Origin: Phoronis ovalis
Lineage: Eukaryota > Phoronida > Phoronidae
Length of the DNA: 13,663 nt
Reading direction: 5' to 3'
Assembly: GCA_028565635.1 (NCBI GenBank)
Contig: JAOXYB010036906.1
Location: 1-13,663, forward strand
The notes under the pieces were generated by a model, which ran no database searches, was not told where the DNA came from, and saw only the letters and a list, made by a program, of their open reading frames with translations. Each line of letters begins with the position of its first letter. The stretch's first letter is position 1. Positions 1 through 10,600 of the stretch are shown piece after piece. The position numbers and the translations under genes were made by a program.

Positions 1-25
1 ATTATTTTAATGCCCTTGAAGCGAT

Positions 26-90
26 TTATTCGCCTACACAGAGGCTGAAGCGCTTTATTATAGAGCGCTCTATTATGAAGCGCTCTAAGT
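26..90. repeat. GCGCT-rich palindromic cluster
   Basis: The string gaagcg(c/a)t recurs three times, and a perfect 12-bp palindrome, tagagcgctcta, sits at 61-72. It looks like the edge of an unknown repeat cut by the window start. Confidence 0.45.
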
Positions 91-171
91 GGTTAAGTGT
101 GAATGGGCCTTATGACTGGTCTCCCTGGGCAAAGCATTATAGTACTGCATTCTATAATATTTTAATATTAT

Positions 172-278
172 AGTTAATTACTTCAATATCGTAACATTAC
201 TACATTTTGAAAATTGAAGAAAACAATGACAATTGTTACTTAGCCAAAAAAGAGCATGAAACAGGAACATTTTATTTG
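172..278 (+). repeat. 107-bp direct repeat, copy 1
   Basis: This copy is about 95% identical to 1662-1768, with five substitutions and no indels by eye. The pair lies 1490 bp apart, one copy before exon 1 and one immediately after its donor site. Both copies end at the same point (tttatttg). I do not recognise the family. It may be a dispersed repeat or the trace of a local duplication. Confidence 0.85.
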
Positions 279-1610
279 CTTAAAAGCAAAGAAGCTAGAA
301 TGTATAAAATTTCTAATTTGTGGAACAGGAACATGGTAGAAAACTGATTCAGTCTATAAAGTTTAAAAAAAGGTAAAAGTAAATCTAAGTGAAATTATCT
401 GTGGAAAACATTGCAGTTGCATTGGTAATATAATATAACTTTTTGGGATATCATGTCTACATCTTTGCGTCACCAAAAATCTGTGGATCACGAAAGGGTT
501 CATTTCTGATTTGTATATCAGCTAAAATCATGTTCAAGGAGCTTGTTTTACGCATTTGGGGAAAGTGGGTAAATATTGAACTACAGATTTATGAAGAGGG
601 TAGTGCCAGGAGAAAACATCTTGGCTTAGGTATTGTAAATATACCCCATATAAATGGGAACAGCTAGAAGACCTTTAAGTGCAAAACATTGTTAATGCTT
701 CTAGTTTAACAAATGTTTAAAGTGTGCAACAGTGTTTCTCCGAGTAGAATGATACCTTTCTTAATTCATAAATACTTTCATTGTCCAAACTCTAGCTAAG
801 TCGCCAACAAATCTTGCTTTATGTCTTTATGCAATCCAGATTCATGTTTAAAAACGTTACAACACATGTAATTTATTTTCATATATTTTTTTTAAATGTA
901 CATTGATTGTATGACTATAAGGGTCCCCCTATGATCAAACCTGTTGAATGTTCTCTTAACTTTGTCCAAGTATATTGAATGGGATTGCATTTCACTTTTT
1001 TTTACCACCTGTTAACTCTGGATTTTGTTAATAAGTAGTATTAACTGGTTTAGCACTTAACATCCTGGTCAGTAGTGGCAAAAGGAAACAAATCACAAGC
1101 AACATGTCATGCAATTACTTGGTTTGCGGCATTATGTATTTAAGCAGTGGTACCAGCAGGAACAGGCAATGTTTTAATTACTTTGTTTATTTGTTAATAA
1201 TTCTTAAAAGGAGTTCCATATGAATCACTGTTGTGTTTTGTTAATATGGCATTTGACTATATCTTTCTTTCGCAATATAAGGATTTAGAATATATTATGA
1301 GATTTTGTACTTTGAGGATAAAAAGACGTCATGTATTCACTGTTTATTCATAAATAAGACATTGCCCTTTAAAATTACTCTGATATTGTCACAACAATTC
1401 GCCCAATATTATTTTATAAAGCACTACCAGAATGTACTGGTAATCTGCTTGTTGCACCAATTCTTCCAGGTTCCAATTTTATTTATCAAACTTGGAAATT
1501 AATTATGTTACTTAGAAAATGTTAGGCACAGCGATTAAGGTGCTGCTTTTTATATCATGGTTATACGAGTACTTAATAAACTCTTGCATGTGATATTTCT
1601 AATTTTTTAG

Positions 1611-1658
1611 ATCAAGACCACTAAACAAGATTTTGATCAGTTAAAAACTGGACAAGGG
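1611..1658 (+). CDS. CUBN: Cubilin exon 1 of window: start of coiled coil
   Basis: This 48-nt, 16-codon exon lies between a good acceptor (pyrimidine tract ending ttttttag) and a strong donor (ggg|gtaagt). It encodes [16 protein letters not shown], which lines up with human cubilin at IQKNKEDIIELKGSAIG, the segment leading into the trimerisation coiled coil. It reads open in the frame that continues into the next exon, with phase 0 at its 3' side. The 3' splice donor abuts a repeat copy that begins at the fourth intron base. The exon is short, so the call rests on the alignment, the splice sites and the frame; there is no independent domain signature. Confidence 0.75.
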
Positions 1659-4600
1659 GTAAGTTAATTACTTCAATATAGTAACATTACTACATTTTGA
1701 AAATTGAAGAAAACAATGACCATTGTTCTTTAGCCAAAAAAGAGCATGAAACGGGAACATTTTATTTGGAAGCATGGCGGCAGAGTAATGAAATATATTA
1801 TTATTGTTTATTTATTGACGAACAGAAAATCTTACATCTGTATGGTCACTACAAAATTAATTACAAAATCTACATTGTCAATCTGTTTTACAAACTAACA
1901 AATATAACAAACAGACTATTAAATGCAACTAATATCATGTACAAGTACATGAATAGTACTTGTAGGTTTACATTCACCTCAGTACAGCGTTTTACTTAAT
2001 TGTTTGTTCAATTGGTGTTTTACTATAAACACCCGAGTTATGTGTGGACATACCAAAAACCTTTAATTATGTTATTAGAATTGATAATGAGGCCTGACAA
2101 ATTCTACCTTGGGCGAAATGCCAGTTCATTATATCCTTAATTAACAAGGCACATGAATATATTACTATAATTTGTGCAAATAAAAAATTTGCTATTTCAG
2201 TGTCAACCACAGTTTACTGCCTGATTTTAAATTCAAAATTTAGATTTCATTATATCTTTACCATTCTGTCTGAAATTGTAATTTCATGCTATTAGAATAA
2301 CTGGAGCAAATTTGTCATAAATTATTCTCATATTAATACATTCAGGTTTCTGTTAAAGAAAAATGGCTTCTTAAATCTCGAAAATCAGTGCAATAAGAAT
2401 GACACATACTGCATTTGAGACAGACTCCAATTTCTGATAATCTGGGCTTCCTCACGACACGTTATACCTCACAGAGCATTAGAAATTTCTAAGGAAGTGA
2501 AATATTCTGTATAAAATTCCCATTCGCAACAAATCTGTAGTATTTGAGAAAATAGCAGTACGTTATTAACCCAGAATTGCTAATTTTAATGCAAATTTTT
2601 AAAATTGTGTTGTTCCATGTCACATCATGTAGTAACTGCAGTGACCAGAAATAAAATTTGACATGTTCTCAAATTGTGATTCTTGCAGCTCTTATTTATC
2701 TTTTCCTTGTGGTAACAATTGGTAGTCCACACAGACTACCGTATGTCATCCTATTAAAATAACCACCCTCCCCTAATAATCGCCTCCTCTGTTGACTTAA
2801 AATAAATTAATAATCGCCCACTTTCCAATAATTGTCAAGGGGTTGGTAATTTGAAGACCCTTTAAATAATACGCCATTACAGTTTAATACATCACTGTGG
2901 TAGCTGTTCAGCTCCTTGTGGATAATGTGTTTGTAATACATCACTGTGGTAGCTATTCAGCTCCTTGTGGATAATGTGTTTGCCCTTAAAAGAGCTGTGG
3001 GTTTTAAAGAAGTATATTACTATTTATTTGTAACATTTCCCAACATTTTCGTTAATAAGCTTTTCGTCTAGTAAAATGCAGTTTAAAAAAATAATTAAAT
3101 AAACTGACCATTTGCTTAAGGTGTAAATTTGCTTTATTCTCCTAATCACAAATTTTTTGATTGCAAACAGAATTTTGGCTAAATAAACCAATTTATGGAT
3201 AAACTAGATAGCCTTTTAGCAAAGACGGGTTGCTCATATTGGCTTTTATGAACGTTAAATGACCTCCAAATTACCTTTCAACATCATTTTTAGAATTTTG
3301 ACCTTTGACCCCTAAATGACCTTTTGACCCCTAGGTCAGCAATGGCCTACCCTGGGGATGTCAAACTTCAAATATGTCCTTAACAACAGACTTCGAGATA
3401 TGGCTTAGTGAATTTTGGATGATCAATAAATTAATTGAAAAGATGCCAGAAAAAAAATAAAAACAAAACCTTTTAGTACCGAAATCTTCTCAAAGATCAT
3501 CTAAATACTTCGTTGTAACTCAATACAATCATTTTAGAACATTTTGATTTATTTTTTTTAATTTGACCTTTGACCTTCAAATGACCTTTTGATCTCAAGG
3601 TCAACAATGGCCTACCCCAGGGATGTCATACATCAAGTATAAAGTTCCTAGCTGTAACCGTCTTCGAGATACAGCTTGCTGAAAATTGGAAAAAGAAAAA
3701 AAAGAAGAAATAAATCATACAAAACCAATATAGGAGCAACCCTAACTAGAAGTCTTTCAAATTTTCATTATGCATCTCATGTCAGGAGCACAAAATAAAT
3801 CAATAATCGCCCACCCCCTGGAAGCATTTTTTTAAATAATTGCCCATGGCGATTATTTCTGAAAATTTGATATGACTATGTTTTAAAATTATTTACATGA
3901 TCACCATCAGATATTACTGCATATGGGGATAGTCACGGCGAAAGATTTTTGAAACTTTATGCAAGTCTATTAAACATGACTGTAACTAAATTCAAATAAA
4001 ACATTTTCATCAGCTTTGTTATTTTCTTCCAAATATTATTTATATTTCTATGTTAATTTTCAGTCAAGTCCCTTAGTAACTCGATTACAAGCTGCTGAAA
4101 GTAGCCTGTTAAATCTTGAACCAACCGGACAAGTACTAAGTCGTCTAGATGACTTATCAGGTCTGATCACAACACTTCAGGGCAGGGTAAGTTATGCTTA
4201 TTGTTAGCTTAGATCAATGTGGGAAGTATATGGGTCTCTTTAAAAAATGACTCAATCTTGGATTTATATCTCCGGCTACTTGATAAAAGAGTGAAGTTTA
4301 TTGAATTCTTCCGGAATTGGAACTTTAGTTATCCTAGTCAGGATTCTTATATCATGGTCTTGAATCTATGACCTTGGAACAGTCCATTACTATTACATGA
4401 TAGCTTGATGAATCCTTAGCTTCAAAGCATATCATATACTTTGCATCAAAACATGCACTGTGGTCTTGTGTTATGGCTATGGAGTTGTGAGAGATGTTGT
4501 GTATAATGTGTTCTAGAGTTTACAGTATATCTAGCGACGATTAAAATATAAATTCGTGGCAAAACAATGTTTCTCAATCTGGATCATTTTGCTAGCTAGA

Positions 4601-7600
4601 TGCCTTAAAAGATCACTTGCATATTTTTGCCGTTCCAGTAAATAATGTCAATCTTTTTATAAAACCACGTGTTTTATTTGTGATGTTGCATGTTTTGCAT
4701 GTGTGGCTGTAGGTAACCCATCTTGAAACTGTTGGAGGTGGTAGTGGCTCAGGTGGCTGTACCTCAGGGCAGTGTAATGATCTTCAAAATAGGGTAAGAG
4801 TAGCTGATAAGAATAAGAAAGTATTTGTACTGCAGTCATGACATAAATGTTTAAGTTGGTTTCAAAAAGTTTAAAACCTCTTTGTTAATGAGGCACTGCA
4901 AAACAAAGTGCTTACAGCTCATGACTGCAGTAATTTGTCTCTGATCAGCTGTGTGAAAACTAAAACCTATGGACACTGAGAGATGTGTTTAAAGTTTTAT
5001 GTATTCCTGACAGCTGATGGTTAAATTATTCGCAATTTTGTTTCTTAATGGATTACTGTCTCTCATGAATTTTAGATAACGACATTAGAAAATGCTCCAA
5101 TACCTACACTGCCTCCAAGAATTAACAGAAACTATAATCGTTTAAGACGGAGGGTAGGACTGTGATGTGGCATGGCATGGTTTTAAAATTATGTATTTCT
5201 GATTTTAAGAATAACTTTATTTCTTTTGGAATTATTTATTATAGCCTTGTTCTAAATTTAACTTTAAAATAGCCACTTGTTAATGGCAATATCTTTAATT
5301 TGCCTACTAATTAACTAAAGTTGCCTACCAATTCATTTATCTTTAATGTCTACCACATCTAAAAAGTCTCAACAGTCCTGTTTTTTGGAAATATTGTAAA
5401 GTTCTGTTTCTGAAATACTTTCGATTCCGTAGCTATATAAAGATAATTACATGAATCGTAAAGTTACAATTTTTTCTGACAATGCATTTTGCTGCCGTAG
5501 GTCATGATTTATGGAATAGTAACTTTACAATGTTTCCAACAATGGGCTCAGTTCAACATTACATACATGTTTTTGTAGATTTGTGACCATAACATGGGGA
5601 CTCTGAGACTGAAGGCTTGCTCATACTAATTACATTTTATTGTTGCATGATTAGTTAACTTTTGTACTGGCCTGATGTTGTGTTTTAGCTTACTAATGCC
5701 AATGCCAGCATGAATATTGTAATAGCACATTTTTTTCTTTCAAAAGTGTGAGCATAATTAATTATACTTGAAAAAGCATCATGATGTTCTATATAAAATG
5801 AAATAATTTATTGTAACTTCTTCAATACGTTTTCCGTACGTGAAATTTTTTGATAGAAACTATTATCATCTGTGGATAACACAGTAGTCAACCTTCCATT
5901 TTCACCCATGTTCATCATTCACTCCCACTTACTGATTATGCAGATTTCTTGAGGTTTACATGAAATATACCTCGTTAGTTAATTAATTAATGAAATAAAA
6001 GATATTTTTCTTAATTAATTCTAGGTACAAACTCTTGAAAGCACAGTAAGGACATTAAACAATGTAAGTATTTCTTTGTTACTCCTGTTTTGTTGAAAAA
6101 TGTATTTGAAAGATAAAAATTGTTCTTGACGACATTAGGTTGTTAATTTGGACTGTTTCTAATTAAAGTAAAAGGGCTTTTCCTGGAGGTCGAATTTTAT
6201 ATCTCAAAACATTATTTTGATAAAAAGTAAAGTTTGCTGGCAATTTATTTCGTATCAAGTTTCCAAATCAATGGAACTGCAATAATATTTTCAATGTCTT
6301 GGCCGATCGATGATGTTAAAAACGCATAATGTAAACAACCTAACTTTGAAAAGAATAACTCCAGGGAGGCATTGATTAATATCTAATTTTTGGAACATTT
6401 GAAGCTATTTTAGAAGTTTGACCTTTGACATTAAAATGACCTTTGACCTTGAGGTTGAGGTCAGCAATGGCCTACCCTGGGGATATCACACCTCAAGTAT
6501 CCTGTCCATAACTGTAACCGTCTTTGAGATATAGCTTGCTGGAAATTGGAAGGAAAAGGAGGAGGAAGAGGAGAAGGAAAATGTACAATAGGAGCAACCC
6601 CATTTACAGATCTTCCTTAAATCAATAAGTTTGAGAATTATCTGATAAGTAATGCCTAATTGAAACATCCAACAGTTCAAGAAGCACACATTTATAACGC
6701 TTCTGTATCACTGTTTATCTTGGTGATAAGTTGGAGTTACTTTCAGGTATACATGTATATGTTAAAATAAGACTGTAAAAATGTCATCAGGAAGGGACAA
6801 AGATGGTCGTTTGTTATTTTGCTAGTTTGATTTTTTTTTTTTTGTAGTTGTTGACTCAGAATGAATGCGTGAATACCCCATGTAGGAATGGAGGACTATG
6901 TGTAGACATGTACAATGGATACTATTGTCAGTGTCCTGATGGCTGGAAGGTAAAGTATTTCATGTGCATCTCTATGCTTGTAGAAACACAAATGTACCAA
7001 GTGTAGATGTGTCATGTTTATATATTTTGTTGGTATGATACTGATTTTGAAGTATTATATTTCGACTGTTTCTGTTATGTAGTTAATGTAATCCAAGTTT
7101 GTCCAAAAATATTTGAGTGAAACTGAATAACATTTCAATTCTTACTTCTTGTAATTAAAAGTGCTATAAAATCAGGGCACTAAGAATTACTGAGCCATGC
7201 TTGCTGGTAGCTATCAGATTTTGTTCGAATTTCAGACCAGAAATCTCTGGTGAATAATCAGGTTGTAGGATGTCAATGTCCAACTGTTTACATTATCTTT
7301 CTTGAGGTCTCCAAAAAAATCTGATAAAAATTAGATATTGAAGTTCTATACTAAAATAATTCTGAGAACAGAGTTGCTACTCAATATTTGATGTGGGTTA
7401 GTTCTAATTGGAGCTATAATCCCTTATTATAGTTAAGGTTAAAGACATTACTCAATTTACTTACAAAAAGGTATTCAAGAACATATCAGATTCATACAAA
7501 AGTTTGAATATCTTTGAATCTGTATGAAATTGTAGTGTACTACAGCAAAATACTATTTTAAAGTCTTGCTTACTTTTACCATTGTCTCAGCATCAACATG

Positions 7601-10600
7601 ACAGGGCATATGTTCTTAGAAAACAAGATATGACATCACAATTGAAAAGGAGGCTAGTACATGACCTTTTAACCTTTAGGTATATCTTTGCTGCATCACA
7701 AGTAACAGGTGAAAAAAAACATGCATATACATGTACCTGTTCAATGTTAAGTTTGTGTTTCCTTTCAGGGCCAAAGCTGCGAGGAGGACATCAATGAATG
7801 CGCCCTGTATACTGGAACGACTAGAGGCTGTCAACATGGGGCAACTTGCAGAAACACACCTGGATCTTTTTCGTAAGCTTTACTACGGAAGGCCAATTAT
7901 ATATATACACTAAACCCATAATATAAATGACAGATGTTGCGAGAATCTTTAAAAGTAAATAAAATAATTATTATTCCCTTCTCCCCTGCATTTGTCCAGT
8001 ATATATGAACTTCTGTAAATCTGTATGTATGTATATATGTAGTGGTTAGCTTTTTGGCAGAACAGCTTCAGTTTTTGTGAGATCCACTACATGTTAAGCA
8101 CAAGGCAAAAATAGGTCAAATTCAGGTCAAGTGTAGTTTTGGGCTGAATTGCTTCTAAATATGGCCGACAGGTGACCAGGTTTGCTCTCAAGTTAAGCTC
8201 TTTGATTTCTTGAAACTATGATAATAGAGATAATTGCAAGTCAAATGCCCAATATAGGTCAAAATACATCTCACTTTTAAGTTTGACCTGGATAACTTCC
8301 AATATGGCTGACTGATGGTCATGTTTTAGCTAAGGTGTTAATACCCATATCTTGAAAATTCTGATAGATTGAGATACTGTTGCAAGACTAAAGGTAAACT
8401 TAGATGAGAATACAAGTCAAGTTTAGTTTTAACATGGATGACTTCCAGTGTGGCCAATGACTGTTGGCCATGTTTATTTTCAAGATATTAAGCAAATTGT
8501 GTCCTTATCTCTGATAGATGGAGACACTGTTGCAAGTCAGGTATGTGTTTGTTATGATCTGCTGAGCATATGACCTTGATGATCATATAACCTTTGACCT
8601 TGACCTATTATGAAAAAAACCCCTGTTTTTTTGGCTCTCCAATATATTAAGATGACCCCCAAGTGCAGGTTAAGTTTGATTTTACCTGCCATTGGTTTTG
8701 AACTGTAAGCAAGGGAACTAGTGCTTTGTACAAACATCTTGTTTTAATTTAGAAAATTATGCAAAGTTAAATCCAAGGCATGTCACCTAAATGTTTTGAA
8801 AAAAACGTATTTTCTTAATACAAACTGTCGGGTAATTTTTATTTGTAGATGTGATTGCACTCCAAACTATGCTGGCATACAGTGTGCGATTCCTGTTAAT
8901 GACTGTAACGATGATGACAGTACTGCCTTGTGTGGACATGGACGATGTCATAATGAACCTCGTGATCCTAATAGTCCTACTGTAGTATGTTTTGACGTTT
9001 ATGTATATTGATACACTATGTATATGTGAGTGTGTTAGGAAATTGATGCCTTTGAAAATGCTTGTGAAGTGTTATTTGTTGTGTACATCTTGGTTACGGT
9101 ACATGGGAATAAGACAGATACTGCCAGCAAATAGAAGACAGAATTTTTTGGTGCTAATAACATGTCTAATTGGTATAATGTTACTTGTCTCTTTTATAGT
9201 TGTAATGGTAACCTTGACCTTTAATTGTTTCAGCCTAAATATAGTTGTCATTGTGATGCTGGTTGGGAATTAGACCGTAATGGTGTTTGCAATCAAGACA
9301 TTAATGAATGCACCAACACACAACAGTCACCTTGTTTTCAAAGTACAAATGGGAATTCCATGTGTATCAACACGATTGGTTCATTCATGTGTGGACCATG
9401 TCCTGTTGGTAAATATAAATATTAAACTGAGGCCAAGGAAAACTGCCCTTGTTTAATGTATCTGTGCTGGTCTATTATAAACTCTTGTTCAACCTGTTTA
9501 TCTTGATTTTTCAAGAATAGTAAGCATAGCTGTCAAGTCTCCTGTTGTGTAGCTTGTTTGTAGCTCATTTTCTGCCATTGCATTAAATAGAAAATTGTTA
9601 AAAAATACTGAATCTTGCACTAAAAATTTTGCCAATTTGACATGCCCGAAAAATATTTTTATCATATACATGTAAACAGTATAAATCTCTTTCTCAAAAC
9701 CTTTGCTAGAAATTGAACACTTTCAAGTATGGTATCAAGATCATGTTACACTATACTTTATTCTTGCCCTTTGCATATTAGATTCAGTTTGGTATAGATT
9801 AACCAGGTTGTAGGTCTTATTGCATAAACAGAAGTCGGCGTTTTTGCCTTTCTGAGTTGCTCGAATCATCCATTTTAACAAACTCTATATATTTTATTTA
9901 AAAAACTTTCGAACTTCTTATTTTTTTACATGCTGAACGTTTGTACTGCTTACTATACTTACATGTTTAAGAAAAGTTTCTGCACAAGGCACAAATATGG
10001 TTAATTAATTTGTGTTAACATTGTGTAATTTTCACTTGACACCTTTTTGATTGAATATTTTCACAGGTTACACTGGCTCCGGTTTTCAGTGTCTTGACAT
10101 TAACGAATGTGAAGTTAACAATGGGGGCTGTTCTCGAGCTCCTTATGTCCAGTGCACTAACACTATAGGATCTCGAACATGTGGCAGTTGCCCTGCAGGT
10201 ATGTTTTTTTCACATAAACTGTTGTTTGACTTCGTTTTTCTGTCAAATGACTTAAAATTTCCCTCTTCAATTTCAATTTGATTTATAATTATGAAAAATT
10301 GGCATACTTATGAAAAGTGTTTCAGACAGAAAGTTTTCTCTAAAAATCATTGTTTTGGATTGTCAAAATACAAATATAAAGCACTGAAGTTGTTTTTATT
10401 ACAGTAGGCCATAATTTGTTCCAATTTTGTAGGATACGTTGGTGATGGTACATCATGTCATTATATTGGGGTTTGCACAGTGAATAATGGTGGCTGCAGC
10501 TCCCTAGCACAATGCACTGAAGCCTCAAATGGTAAGTGAAAAGTAATGTCCAGTGGAATTGGTACTAGTTGCAGTTCATGAACATGTTGCTCCTTAAAAA

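Larger units (their letters stand above)
1..1610. other. Upstream non-coding stretch, probably intron
   Basis: I find no exon in this stretch: no conserved cubilin N-terminal sequence (the amnionless-binding segment that should precede exon 1) and no EGF- or CUB-like cysteine pattern. It is AT-rich. It contains a GCGCT-rich palindromic cluster at 26-90 and one copy of a 107-bp direct repeat at 172-278. The short open frames here, for example 443-667 and 1305-1502, show no family similarity and no useful splice signals. Because exon 1 at 1611 already sits inside the cubilin protein, the parsimonious reading is the intron before it. Confidence 0.6.
3227..3742. mobile_element. MITE-like element with terminal inverted repeats
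   Basis: The left end gggttgctcatattgg (3227-3242) is the reverse complement of the right end at 3725-3742, except for a 2-nt gap. Between them lie two direct internal units about 265 bp apart. Each contains tgacctttgacc followed by a shared block (caatggcctaccc, ggatgtca, cttcgagata) and a purine-rich tail. A third, related unit is at about 6395-6600. No transposase frame is present, so the element is non-autonomous if it is one. No clear target-site duplication is visible. The alternative is two fragmentary insertions whose ends pair by ancestry. Confidence 0.55.
1659..4063 (+). other. Intron 1 (phase 0), repeat-rich
   Basis: This is the longest intron of the window at 2405 bp, with donor gtaagt and acceptor ttttcag. 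It holds the 107-bp repeat copy, overlapping short palindromes at 1936-1963, a 49-bp tandem duplication at 2885-2982, aataatcgccc-type repeats at 2771-2821 and 3793-3857, and a 516-bp element with terminal inverted repeats at 3227-3742. The segment 2000-2700 shows nothing recognisable. No coding exon was found. Confidence 0.8.
6395..6600 (+). repeat. Third copy of the DR1-bearing dispersed repeat
   Basis: This copy is related to the two internal units of 3227-3742. It has attttagaa, then tgacctttgac, then gtcagcaatggcctaccc, ggatatca, cctcaagtat, aactgtaaccgtct, gagata, agcttgctg, a purine-rich stretch, and finally taggagcaaccc. The last string equals the right terminal repeat of the MITE-like element. 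The left end is not clear. No protein-coding capacity was seen. Confidence 0.7.
6064..6847 (+). other. Intron 5 (phase 0), with dispersed repeat
   Basis: This 784-bp intron has donor gtaagt and a long pyrimidine tract (13 consecutive T, 6831-6843) before the tag acceptor. It contains the third copy of the DR1-bearing dispersed repeat at about 6395-6600. The rest shows nothing recognisable. Confidence 0.75.

Noticed and set aside
443-667. 74-codon open frame upstream of exon 1, considered as a missing N-terminal cubilin exon
   Set aside because: No similarity to the known cubilin N-terminus, no credible splice pair, and no heptad pattern.
1305-1502. Short hydrophobic open frame that could suggest a signal peptide
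   Set aside because: Not followed by a usable donor joining exon 1. The hydrophobic content is what AT-rich sequence gives by chance.
1936-1963. Overlapping perfect short palindromes (catgtac-aa-gtacatg and acaagtac...gtacttgt)
   Set aside because: Too short to assign a role, no neighbouring conserved element, and likely chance in AT-rich sequence.
1697-1999. 100-codon open frame on the + strand
   Set aside because: It lies in intron 1, begins inside the 107-bp repeat, has no recognisable domain, and its composition matches AT-rich intron. Treated as chance.
6486-6689. Minus-strand open frame with a serine-rich stretch
   Set aside because: It is the reverse of the purine tract in the dispersed repeat; low complexity, not a gene.
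8595-8606. Two abutting tgacct half-sites as a receptor site
   Set aside because: DR0 spacing, and it sits in a degenerate repeat region. Kept only as a note because the DR1 copies are stronger candidates.
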